Part shown: piece by piece, positions 40,835 to 50,410 of the stretch
Position numbering within the stretch: position 1 is the first letter of the stretch
Layout: the number at the start of each line of letters is the position of its first letter
Assembly: GCA_003427395.1 (NCBI GenBank)
Contig: BFEA01000804.1
Coordinates: 63,680 to 119,709, forward strand
Length of the DNA stretch: 56,030 nucleotides
Direction: 5' to 3'
From: Chara braunii
Lineage: Eukaryota > Streptophyta > Charophyceae > Charales > Characeae
The notes under the pieces: generated by a model
What the model was told of the DNA's origin: nothing
Database searches by the model: none
What the model saw: only the letters and a program-made list of their open reading frames with translations
Program-made: the position numbers and the translations under genes

Positions 40835-41420
40835 CTAAGCGACATAGGGGTCGGTCATCGTTGAGAATGGCAGTGATGGCAAAACTGTTGGCCTGATTCC
40901 TGGCCTATGCATGGCATTCAAGATCTGGTCCAAGATCCAGTTTGCTGTCCATGTATGCGTGCATGGACAGGATGCTCGCCTTAAAAATATTTTCAGCGTT
41001 ACTAAGGGTCGAGTCATCTAACCCCTCTAGTGCAGCTTTGTCTGCCTCCCTACCCTCTAGTTTGACACTCCTATCTCTAATCTCTTTCTCTCTTTTAGTA
41101 GCCTGTTTAAGTTCCTCCTCTAGCCTCAAGTGAATCCTTTCCACCTGCTGGAGCTCCATCTGCTCCCGGGTGCATGGAGGCGGCGAGCTGAACTGCGAAC
41201 CCGCCATCTGACTAGTGCCAGCTCCTGGCGTACTGGAGATGGACTGTGAATTGGTCGTGTTGAGTGGCATGCCCAAACTCTAACCAGTAGAGTTTGCAGC
41301 AGAAGTGGCTGAAGAGGTCACCATTGCTACTGCGCTAGCTGCTGCTACTGCCAACGCCCGTTCAGCCGCTGCTGCTGCTTCTCTCGCAGTCTCTAGATTA
41401 CGGGCCCTTGCTTCGGCCAT
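40835..41420 (-). pseudogene. G gag N-terminal coiled coil
   Basis: From ATG at 41420: an Ala-rich start (MAEARARNLETAREAAAAAE), a TAG at 41280-41282, then MGMPLNTTNSQSISSTPGAG and a coiled coil (ELQQVERIHLRLEEELKQAT, KREKEIRDRSVKLEGREADK). The frame changes near 41000, where FKASILSMHAYMDSKLD runs on, while the other frame leads into the capsid part. No enzyme motif. Confidence 0.72.
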
Positions 41421-42851
41421 ATGTCTTCTCTAGTCTCCTGGTAGTAGAACCTGGAACACTACGCGTATCCTACTGGTCCCCCGTCGTGTCTGCCTCCTAT
41501 CGTCAGATATATCTTCACCACCCTCAGATTCACTCATGGGCTAGGCAGACGCTGTCTTCACTAATGTCCTCTTTGGGACCTACCGCACCATGCGTCTGAT
41601 CGGTTCTAAAAATAAATAAAATAACAATATCCAGCGAGTTACCTAGACTACCGGTTAAGCGACATCAACAGCACCTACACAGACTGTACACATGCAGTTT
41701 ACTTCTATCCAGATTAGTTCTGCATACAAAAGCTTTGAGAGGAGTTGACTATGGTAGATTACAGTCCTACGCTAGGCTGTCTGTTAGGTGTTAGCAGTCT
41801 ATCAACCAACTAATCAAGGTAAAATTAAACTACAGTGAGCAGATGTATGCACAATGGATATGATAGTGATGTTCAATAGAGTTCACAATTGGAATCCCCT
41901 TCCCCTGTATCCAACATACCTGTGAGCATCATCAAGCTGTGGTGCTAAGGTGTGCAACCACGGCCCACCCCTGTGCCCAAGGTGTATGCTTATGACCAGC
42001 CTGCCCTTTGTTTACCCTTGCATACAACGAGCCTTACGTCCAACTGATCTGGCTGATCAAGAGGCAATTTAAGGACAGCCCCCGAGAGTCCTCAGGAATT
42101 ATTTAACGTCGCAATCAGGACGGCGATCACAGCCAGTGGACAGATCGGACCCCAACCATAAATGTGTATAGACGGTCTGGGAGCGTCTGTTCCATAAATA
42201 TTTATAGACGGTCTGGGAGCGTCTGCATTAGGACTGGTCAGTCCGCACACCCCTTCTATCAGCGCAGCAAAGAGCCTCAATGGACAAAGCAACAAAGCTT
42301 GCGTGTACTACTCCCATGGGTTGACATGGTGACCGTGACCAGTGCTTCGACCAGGGCCCTTCAGAGGCACCGCCCTCTCCTACCATTTGCGCCACCGAGA
42401 AGAATGTCGTCTCTCAAGGTAGAGTGCACACGACTCCTCACCAAAGAGAGGACACTCAAGTTGGACTCACTTCCTCACGGTAAGAAGAGATTGAGAGGGT
42501 AGATAAGGAATGGGAACAACGTACCTGGAGATAGTTGTGCCCCCAACCACAGAGTTCTCACCAATTGGGCCGACAGGCATTTCGATGACTAGTCAATAGC
42601 CTCGGTACCACCCACAACGCAATGCAGAGCCACCTCAGCCAAAATGCCACGTCAACATACTCTCATCATCATACATACACCCGTTGTCGCCACAACTCCC
42701 ACGTTGTCGCAACAGCCTTCCAGTGGCCGGCCTCTCCACCTAGGCCCCACTATTACAAACCAGCGCCAAAGTATCCTTACTGCACATGAAGCATCGTCAG
42801 CGCACCAAGTAACAATGTTGCCGGCGCCAGGTAAGCGGCGATCACAAAGCA
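41421..42851 (-). other. Leader of G
   Basis: About 1.4 kb between PBS and gag without a convincing ORF. It holds a 36-bp direct duplication at about 42160-42230, each copy with AGACGGTCTGGGAGCGTCT. Confidence 0.55.
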
Positions 42852-42863
42852 GCCCCAATACCA
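42852..42863 (-). other. Primer-binding site of G
   Basis: Minus strand TGGTATTGGGGC, three bases after the TGCA LTR end, the same spacing as in A. It departs from TGGTATCAGAGC at two or three positions, so it is a decayed or variant iMet site. Confidence 0.65.
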
Positions 42864-42866
42864 AAT

Positions 42867-43883
42867 TGCAAGGAATATGAGTGTGAACGATATACAGAAA
42901 ACCAAGTTTCGAAATCACACCGATGTCCAGGTAGTCGTGTCCAAGCAGCGAGTACAAAATGCACCGAGAAACCATCCATATAGAGCAATACAATGAGGTA
43001 ATGAGCCAATGTTCAAGCCCGTAGGCCACACCAACACGGTATCCAAAGTCGCTCCTCTCCGTCTGGCGCCCAGCGCCCAGCCTACTCTATCCCACCATCC
43101 TACCTACAACTGGTTCACGCAACAGGCTCACTTCCAACTCTCGAAGACCAATATACATGACTGTCAACACCACCCTCAATCAGACCTTGATAACCCCACA
43201 CTCGCCTCCGTCCCTGAAGACCACCAGATCGCCCGCATTAGCCCCTGGCGCCCGGCAGCCCAGCTATGGCCACCTGCGCCCCGCTGCCCTGCAGCACCCC
43301 ACTTCACCGCTATGCGCCCCGTCATCGCCCTTGGCCGCAGCACAGCATCAAGCAGTAGAGCAGCCTCACTTCCGCATTGCCTGCGCTGGCCAGAATGCTT
43401 GGCTCGGGCTGCCTCACTTCTTTTATGGAAGTGGCAACCTCTTGGATGCTGCTCGTGGCCTGGCTGGAAGCTTCCAGTAGCTTCCGGTTGGGCCTTAGAC
43501 CCTGCGCCCAGGCCCGAGACTACAGTTGAGGGCCTGGGCCCTTTTCAGTTGGGCACAACCTTAGTCTCCAGACTTGGTTGTTTGCTGCATCTGTGCAGGG
43601 CTCCCATGTAGGTGCGTCCGCAGTATTGCTTTTGCAAAGGTCAATGGCCTGCTTCCCAATGTATCGGCCCTGCGCTCTGTTATGTGCCCGGGCCAACTGT
43701 ACGACACAGCCTAGTGAGGCTCACGCGTCTACCCAACCAACTGGCGTGCTGCGAGAGCCTGAATACCCACATATTGATGAATATTCAGGCCCGCCTTCAC
43801 TTAGGGCGGGCACTCTGCTTGTTGGGGCCTTAGCCCAGAACATGTGATGTCTGATAGGGCCCCTTGAGGGCTCGTTGCTCACA
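42867..43883 (-). repeat. Complete LTR apparently shared by G (5') and H (3')
   Basis: Minus strand begins TGTGAGCAACGAGCCC at 43883 and ends ATATTCCTTGCA at 42867 (1017 bp). Upstream (43884 onward) lies the purine tract AAAGGGGATGGAA after the H chromodomain, as for a 3' LTR; downstream lies a PBS, as for a 5' LTR. It carries GCCATAGC at 43263-43270. Confidence 0.82.
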
Positions 43884-43900
43884 TTCCATCCCCTTTAGCT
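43884..43900 (-). other. Polypurine tract of H
   Basis: Minus strand AAAGGGGATGGAA precedes the TG start of the LTR. Confidence 0.6.
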
Positions 43901-43921
43901 TCGAAAGTCCGCTGAGATGCT

Positions 43922-44290
43922 TCATATTGGTGCCTTCCCCTTCAGTTTCTTTTCATAATCTTCCACGATGTGAGGAGCTGTCTTGACAAGTTCCTCCCTT
44001 GAAATCCATTGATCTTCCTTAGGATCAGTATGATGCCTGAAATCTACTCTGTACTCCCTTGCAGGTTTAGGAGGTCTGCCTTTGCCAGGTGGCTTGAAAA
44101 CAGGCGTGTCTCTCTGATCCGAGATATGGTCGACGTCCATGTGGCCATCCATGGTTGGGGGCGGCATAGATCTCCGAACTGTGTTGTCTCAGCGAAAGGT
44201 GCAAGCCTGGAGGCGTGAAAAACAGGGTATGTGCGTAGGTGACCAGGGATACGAATGACGTACGAGGGACCATCCAAATCATTCCCCACA
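43922..44290 (-). pseudogene. H integrase C-terminal domain and chromodomain-like tail
   Basis: Two overlapping frames. First: DLDGPSYVIRIPGHLRTYPV and FHASRLAPFAETTQFGD (GPY/F-type module). Second: MPPPTMDGHMDVDHISDQRD, then ARRYRVDFRHH-like sequence (AREYRVDFRHHTDPKEDQWI) and SREELVKTAPHIVEDYEKKL, a chromodomain-like fold as in A. Separated by one frameshift near 44160. Confidence 0.82.
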
Positions 44291-44672
44291 ATGTCTAAGA
44301 CTTCCTAGGGACCGAAATACTGAGGCATTAGTTTCCTAGAGATGCCAAACTCCTGTCCTAACTCACTAGCCTTGACCCACACACGTTCCGCTACCTGAAA
44401 TGTGGATTGTCGGCGACGTTTGTTCTCAAAAGCAATCATAGCTTCCTGCGATTTCTTGATGTGTTCGACAGTTTGTTGCAACAATTTCTCATACTAGACA
44501 CCAAATTCAATGGTTCCGGGAGTTGCAGCAGTTCGGTTTTCAGGCAGGAGGAAGTCTAGAGCAGATTAGGCTTCCATCCCAGATGCAGTTGATTAGGATT
44601 GACGTCGGTGGTGCTGTGTAGAACATTATTGTACAGACTGGCGATGAGAGGTAGTTCCTCATCCCAATCATC
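44291..44672 (-). pseudogene. H integrase, decayed segment after the core
   Basis: Minus-strand pieces in changing frames: DDWDEELPLIASLYNNVLHS, VNPNQLHLGWKP, then several stops. Corresponds to IDWDEHLPKVASAYNNSVHL in A. No open frame longer than 60 codons. Confidence 0.65.
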
Positions 44673-45970
44673 CTAATTGGGCTTGATGTAATACCTCAGC
44701 AGATGTTGCACCACACGGTTCATCTGTTCAACCTGCCCATTTGCTTCGGGATGATTCCCAGAAGTCACCTGAAGCTGGCTGCCCATCTGTTCAACGGCCT
44801 TCGACCACATCTCGCTGGTAAACCAGACATCTCTATCACTAACAATGGTCTTTGGCAGTGCAAAGTCACGTACCCAGTTGTCCATGAACAACTTAATGAC
44901 GTGCTCAGTCCTGGCAGTCTCCGGCATGACAATTAGTCTAGCATATTTAGTGAACCTATCTACTATGACGAAGATGTGCTGTTTTCCATTCTTGCTGGTC
45001 ACGAGAGTATCCATGAAGTCCATGGAGACGCTCTGCCCTGGGCCAGCAGGAATGGGTAGAGGCTTGAGCAACTCAAGTGGAGCTGGAGTCCGAGGCTTGT
45101 CCCGCTGACAGACCTGAAAGGTTTTTACGTACTTTTTTGCATCGTCTAGCATGCTAGGCCACCAGAATTGTTGTACTAGATTAGCACTAGTCTCTTTGTA
45201 GCCGAAATGTCCCGTTGCATCGTGACAATCACCTAAAAATAAACCACGCAAAATCTCCCTAGATGGAACAACCAACCTTCTCAACCCTGCCTTTTCAAGA
45301 AAGAGTAATCCATCCACCATCACAAACTCGTTGAAAGTGGCCTTATGTTTGGCCTGCAGTTTGTTGATGATGTGCATCGTGACGGGATCTTCCTTGTAGG
45401 CTTCCCCCAAGGATCGAGTCACGTCCTCAGATAAGCCAAGCTCAGAAATCAGCGCACCTAGGCAATCTGGCCTTCTAGACAATGCATCTGCAACCTTGTT
45501 GTACTCTCGCTTCACGTAGTCTAGTTTGAAGTCATACTGATCTATGACTTCAATCCAGCGTTTGAGTGCATCGGAGAGAACTGGTTGGGTCTTGATCCAC
45601 TTGAGGGTCTGATGGTCAATTCTCAAGTAGAAGAACCTTCCTAACAGATAGTGCCTCCAATGGGCAAGTGCCTTGTAGAGAGCATAGAGTTCCCTCTCGT
45701 AGGTGGACTTTGCCAACTTCTTTGATGGCATCTTTTTGCTCATGTACTCGACCGGTCTCAACTTTTTCCCTTCCTGTTGAGCCAGCACTGCGCTAATGTC
45801 GTATTGGCTTGCGTCAGTGGTTACTACAAACGGCCTTTGCAGATTGGGTACCATGAGAACCTCATGGTGCGTGAGAGCATACTTCAACCGTTTAAATGTT
45901 GCCTCACACTCGTCGGTCCAGTCCCATGGTATGTCAAGTTGGGTTAGATCAGTCAAAGGAGATGCGATCA
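44673..45970 (-). pseudogene. H RNase H and integrase core
   Basis: 432 codons open to the junction. RNase H: FVVTTDASQYDISAVLAQQE, YERELYALYKALAHWRHYLL, RIDHQTLKWIKTQPVLSDAL, YNKVADALSRRPDCLGAL. Integrase: GDCHDATGHFGYKETSANLV to KTFQVCQRDKPRTPAPLELL (HHCC), SMDFMDTLVTSKNGKQHIFV (Asp), TIVSDRDVWFTSEMWSKAVE (Asp), SGNHPEANGQVEQMNRVVQH (Glu). Catalytic triad intact. The stop TAG at 44673 follows YYIKPN, where Gln is likely. Expressed product would lack RT. Confidence 0.92.
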
Positions 45971-45984
45971 TTTTTTTTTTTTTT
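45971..45984 (-). other. Poly-A tail (oligo-T) of a short LINE copy
   Basis: Fourteen T on the plus strand directly beside GAAACACGCCCCCG, the LINE 3' end. This marks target-primed insertion at GATGCGATCA of H pol. Confidence 0.75.
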
Positions 45985-46454
45985 GAAACACGCCCCCGTC
46001 AGTGTTAGTGGTGCTGATAAGAGCAAACACAGCTAACACTTGGGGGGGAGCTCCATCTATTGGTCGGGAGCGACACCTGCTGGAAAACGGGGCCAGCGTC
46101 CCTTACATGAGCAGAATTCGAACCATATCAGAAAAACAGAGATGTGGAATATTCCTGCCAGCATTGATTACCCTAGGGTCAAGGGGATAGACTGAGCAGG
46201 ATGGGGGGGGGGGGGGGGGGGGGGGGGGAGAACCTGAACCTGGCGCCAGATACCTGCTGCTACACCCTGGTTCCTCCCACCCCCTACCTTTGAGATATAC
46301 CTTCTATTGATGCTGCTGGTCCACTCATACCGCTCCATCCCATTGCATGTCTACCACGTGCTGGAAACCGGGTCCAGCGTCCCTCTTAAGCAAAACATGA
46401 GATGAGTTGCGGAAGAACACAGGTGCTGGGAACCGGGTCCAGCGTCCCATCACC
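45985..46454 (-). mobile_element. Short 5'-truncated LINE 3' end
   Basis: Contains the 3' stem-loop (46002-46039), a poly-G run, and near 46336-46358 CCATTGCATGTCTACCA, which recurs at 46946-46962 at the end of ORF2 of the longer LINE. Similarity to the long copy therefore covers the last codons plus 3' UTR. GTGCTGG(A/G)AACCGGGTCC-like words appear three times (46073, 46361, 46424). Confidence 0.65.
46203..46228. repeat. Poly-G run of 26
   Basis: Uninterrupted G from 46203 to 46228. Such a run is rare and hard to sequence; it could form a G-quadruplex or be an assembly artefact. Confidence 0.9.
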
Positions 46455-46480
46455 TTCTTTTTTGACAAACAACCCCCGCT

Positions 46481-46518
46481 GTGCTAGCGGTGCTGGTGGA
46501 GGCAGACACCGCTAGCAC
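46481..46518 (-). other. LINE 3' stem-loop
   Basis: GTGCTAGCGGTG (46481-46492) pairs perfectly with CACCGCTAGCAC (46507-46518) around a 14-base loop. The short copy has the same structure at 46002-46039 with a 14-base loop. LINE RTs of several clades recognise a 3' stem-loop, so this is a candidate recognition site. Confidence 0.7.
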
Positions 46519-46650
46519 CCAACAGTGACTCAAGTCTTTGTGCCCTGAGAGCCAGGGGATTGATTGCGCAGATCCTGTGAAATACTCAGTAAAGTGGCCT
46601 TGTGTGAGCATGCAGATGCGCCAAATCCCTTTCTGTATCTCTTCACCCTT

Positions 46651-46778
46651 GTGAAGGGCGTCGGATAGACTGTTACGGGCTGATACTAGGGACTGTCACT
46701 AAACAGGGGGGCCAGTGAAGGGCGTCAGATAGACAGTTACTGAATGATACTAGGGCCTGTCACTAAACAGGGGGGCCA
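46651..46778. repeat. 64-bp tandem duplication
   Basis: GTGAAGGGCGTC...GGGGGGCCA repeated twice with few differences, within the LINE 3' UTR. Confidence 0.9.
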
Positions 46779-46929
46779 GGGGGCCAAAATGGGGTTGTCC
46801 CTTCGGTCTGCCCCCTCCACCAGACAACCCATGCCGCCCTGACAGCTGTCCTAGCCTGCCCCATATCTGCCCAACCTTGTCCCTGCTATCCGCTGCCAGC
46901 CTGCTCTATGCCTCCCCCACATTGCCCAT

Positions 46930-47382
46930 TCAATCCGCTCCATACCATTGCATGTCTACCATAGCCAGATTGTGAGGCGGAAAAGGGTCGGGAAAATCTG
47001 ATGTCGGTCGCAGTGGAATAGTCTGGCCGATAGTAGTCCAATCCTTAAAGCAGATCCGGTAGTCTCTCTTGAAATCCCCCAGGTTGCACGCCTGGGTGGG
47101 CTGTCCATCCCATCTTATACCTGCGATCCATCCCCCCTCCTCACTGCCCAACCAGTCCTCGGAGAATTGGTGTATTCCACGTGTTATGTCCTATGGTGAT
47201 TGGAACAAGTCAAGTTGATTTTTAACTTTCTGCCACTGTACTGTGAGTTCTTGCTGGATATATTGCTTTATCATATATGTAACCTCTTCCCCCTCTATGC
47301 GGACATCCTCCATGGTATGGATACAACGTTTTCTCCAGAGGGCTCACACCACTGCCCTTCTCCCTGTCTTGAACATATTGTT
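46930..47382 (-). pseudogene. LINE ORF2, extreme C-terminus
   Basis: In the ORF2 frame but after stops at 47383 and others: ALWRKRCIHTMEDVRIEGEE, VTYMIKQYIQQELTVQWQKV, then MGSEEGGWIAGIRWDGQPTQ (47151 onward) to WYGAD and a stop at 46930. The LWR.R......I.......I pattern after the zinc module is usual in plant LINE ORF2. Confidence 0.65.
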
Positions 47383-48600
47383 CTAAAAAGTGTTGTCAGT
47401 GGGGGAGGACCATGCTTCACAGAATATAGCTCTCCAATCCCATGGCCAGTTGGAATCCGTGGCCAGCAAGGTCCAAATTTTGTCCCACCATCGCCACGTG
47501 AGGACCGCCCCTGGGCACTGCATGAAAATGTGTTCTATAGTTTCCGGGATTTTGCGGGATGGGAGCGCAGTGTGGCACGATTTGCACCACGACAGTGCCT
47601 GTCCCTTTTGTTCCAGCTGTGTGCGCTCTATCAGCCAATTATTCATGGGCAGGCAGCAGTGTTCGATTTGCCATTGCAGCGAGGCCATCTTTGCTGGCCT
47701 AGATCTTGTGGCGGTGAACCATCGGATGGGGCGGATTGCATCCGCTCCTACATTCAGGTGAGACCTCCACCGAGCTTTCACGGTTTCTTTTATGTTCACC
47801 TTCAGGCTCAACAAGTGGTATGTGGCCTTCACCGTTAAGGTGGACAGTTTCCGATTCTCCCCCGTTCTGGATTTACGCTAAGGGGTCCACTGCCATTCCA
47901 TGGGGTCGAATGGGAGTTCAGTCATGGGGGTCTTTGACTGGAACGCAATCCAATTGTCTTTTTCCGGGAGCACCCGAATCCTGAGCAGTTCCACGTTTCG
48001 CTGCCATCTCGTTGCTTCTGGCCTATATCGAACGAGAATATTGTCCCTGTCTATGTGGAAGAGGTTGATTAATGCTTCGTCAGATCGCACCTCTACCACA
48101 CTGCCCACACTCTCCGGATCCCCTGGGACCGCCACCCAATCCCCCTCCCTTAGCTGCGGCCCTCTGCGCAGGATGCGCACCCAATCCAGGGGGACTGCGA
48201 AGATCAGCAGGTCTAAATTTTCCTCGACCTTATGACAATGTTTTAATATAGTCTTTAGTTGCAGTGCCGTTTTCCAGTTCCCCTTTTCAATGTCCCATAT
48301 GTCCTTTATTCTAATTATGCCTTTTTTGACGCAGCTGTTCCACGGAGTGTCTGAGATACGGTACACCCTACTGTGTTTGTCGGTCATCCACCTGTTCCCG
48401 AAAAGAGGTGGGCGCATCACCTCCTCCCACCTTGTCGGCGAAGATCTGTTAGGTAGTGGGAGACGACGCCAAGCCTTTAGGACTCGCACCCAGAAGTCGT
48501 CCCTGATCAAATCCGAGCGGGCCGCGTCTCGGGACGGAGCTTGGTCCGTCCGGTGGCCCGTTCGAGGGCACCTTGGCACTGTCCGAAAACGGTCCTCCAA
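47383..48600 (-). pseudogene. LINE ORF2, zinc-binding C-terminal region
   Basis: Two segments in the RT frame: 48600-47881 (ARSDLIRDDFWVRVLKAWRR, WMTDKHSRVYRISDTPWNSC, ELLRIRVLPEKDNWIAFQSK) and, after TAG 47878-47880, 47832-47383 (LQWQIEHCCLPMNNWLIERT, WCKSCHTALPSRKIPETIEH, IFMQCPGAVLTWRWWDKIW). CKSC ... H-IFMQC forms the C-X2-C...H-X4-C module of plant LINE RTs (zf-RVT). A TAG at 48601-48603 and another at 48793 separate it from the RT core. Confidence 0.82.
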
Positions 48601-48792
48601 CTAGGTCAGTGTGTTAACCCCCTGCGGTGCTTGTGGGGCGAGACGCGCAATCTGTTCCAACGCCAAGGCCTGCCATGGAAGATGCTGGGTGAAGAGCAGT
48701 CTCCTCACCCATTGGATGGCTAATGCTGCAATCTTGGTCTCCGGATCCAGGACCCCCGGGCCCCCTCTGTCTTTAGGTTGGATTACCGATGC

Positions 48793-50304
48793 CTAGGCTA
48801 CCCTGCTGATCACATTCGGAAGCTCACCGTTGCCTCTCCACAGCAGTGCCGTTAGTTGCCTTTTCAAAGACCTGACGGCCTCCTTACTGAGGGCCCAAAT
48901 TGCAGATTTGTACCAAAGGGCCGCCAACACAACATTGTTGATCACAAGCACCCTACCAATAAGAGAGGTATGCCGGTCTTTCGAGTGGGCCAGTTTCTCT
49001 AGGGCGGGCTTAAGGATGCACTCGTCATTTGATGCGGGTTTTCCTAGTGTTGTTAGCATGATCCCCAGTACTCTAACCGGGGCGGTTTCCGAAAGCCATT
49101 TGACCTGCGGCGACTCCGGGGCCCCCTGATGGTGGTTCCACCATCCCAAGGTTTTGCTTCCCCAGTTGACCGTCATGTCCGAGACCATTGTAAATCGGTC
49201 GAAGAGTAGCCTGATTCCTTCCATGTTCGCTGCCGTGGCCTCCATCATAAGGGTCAGGTCGTCCGCAAACAATGAGCAGACAGGGATCGCGTCTTCCGGG
49301 ATAGCCGAAATCTGCAACCGCTTCAGATCTTTGTTTGCACGAAGATTTGTTGTCAGCACCTCCATTACTATTATGAAGAGGAATGGTGTCAACGGGTCCC
49401 CCTGGCGCAGCGAACGTTGCAGTGAGAAGGTCGGCGCAATCGTACCATTAACTTGGACGCACGTGGTGGTGTTGTGATGGAGTATTTCTGTCCAGCGCCG
49501 GAAGGCCGGACCGATGTTCATTTTCTCCATACATTTGGCCAAAAACAATCAATCGACATGGTCATACGCTTTTTCAAAGTCAATGAAAACTGTGGCAGCG
49601 TTTCGCTTATCTTGTCTGGTTAGTTTCAGAAGTTCATTGACTAGCAGGATATTGTCCTGGATTCTGCGTCCTTTAACGAACCCAGTCTGTGTTGGATGGA
49701 TGATGTCGTGCAAGACCAGGATTAAACGGTTAGCCAAGGCCTTCGCGACCATTTTATAGACGACTGTAAGTAGGGTTATCGGGCGGTAGTTTCTGATGTC
49801 CATCTTATCCCCTTTTTTGTGTAGCAAGGTAAGAACACCTTGTCCTACCAACTCCCCCATCCGACCTGTTTCCCACACGTGCCGGTAGAAATTCATAAGG
49901 CTCGGGGCCATCAAAGTCCAGAAGGATTCCCAAAATTCCTTAGGAAATCCATCTATGTCCGGCGTCTTTTCTTCGTCCATCTGCATCAGCGTCGTCCAGA
50001 TCTCCTCTTTAGACAGGGGGAGATCGAGCTTTGTGCTCTGCTGGCTTGTCAGGGTCTTCTCTAATGGTTCCAGGAAGTCCTCGATTTCCTTCTCCCTGAC
50101 ATTTTCCTCTCGTTTGGCGCACCTTGAGGTGAACAGGTCTTTAAAAAAGGTCCTGGCTATATGCGTGCAATGGGGGGTGGATGTGACAGTGTCCCGATGT
50201 CCAGTCTGTGGGTCATATAGTGGCTCTATGGTTGTTCTGTGTGAGCAGGCTCGGGCTATGCTAAAGAATTTTTTATCCATTGTGCCCTCTGTTTGAAATT
50301 TCAT
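48793..50304 (-). pseudogene. LINE ORF2, reverse transcriptase
   Basis: One frame with TGA at 49549-49551. Motifs: LSKEEIWTTLMQMDEEKTPD, IDGFPKEFWESFW, GVLTLLHKKGDKMDIRNYRP, ITLLTVVYKMVAKALANRL, PTQTGFVKGRRIQDNILLVN, TVFIDFEKAYDHVD then the stop (Trp usual), FSLQRSLRQGDPLTPFLFII and SLFADDLTLMME. The catalytic FADD box is at 49258-49269 (FADD is common in plant LINEs). Ends at TAG 48793 after NVISRVA, where Trp is usual. Confidence 0.92.
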
Positions 50305-50410
50305 GAGCCTTCCTCTTATGCGTGTGCCCTCCCATCTTTGTGTGGCAAAGGACTGGAGTTGTTGTTGCAGTCTCTGTACCTCATAACCCTCTCTTGGCTG
50401 CGTATTATGG

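Larger units (their letters stand above)
37459..43883 (-). mobile_element. G: Ty3/gypsy element lacking integrase
   Basis: Minus strand: LTR 43883-42867, PBS 42863-42852, gag 41420-39742, protease-RT 39504-38179, RNase H 38233-37661, then an abrupt join to an LTR fragment. Similarity to H shows that G pol continues to about 37570, past RNase H, where H goes on into integrase. Related to A and D but a distinct lineage, as the protease active-site region and PBS differ. Confidence 0.88.
43884..45970 (-). mobile_element. H: gypsy 3' half (RNase H to chromodomain)
   Basis: Same family as G: the RNase H parts are over 90 percent identical by eye. H keeps integrase and the C-terminal tail that G lost, but everything 5' of RNase H is missing; homology stops at 45970 against the oligo-T end of a LINE tail. 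Confidence 0.88.

Noticed and set aside
46955-46966. ACCATAGCC as another copy of the LTR motif
   Set aside because: Differs at the first base, lies in the LINE ORF2 end on the opposite sense, and near-matches are expected by chance.
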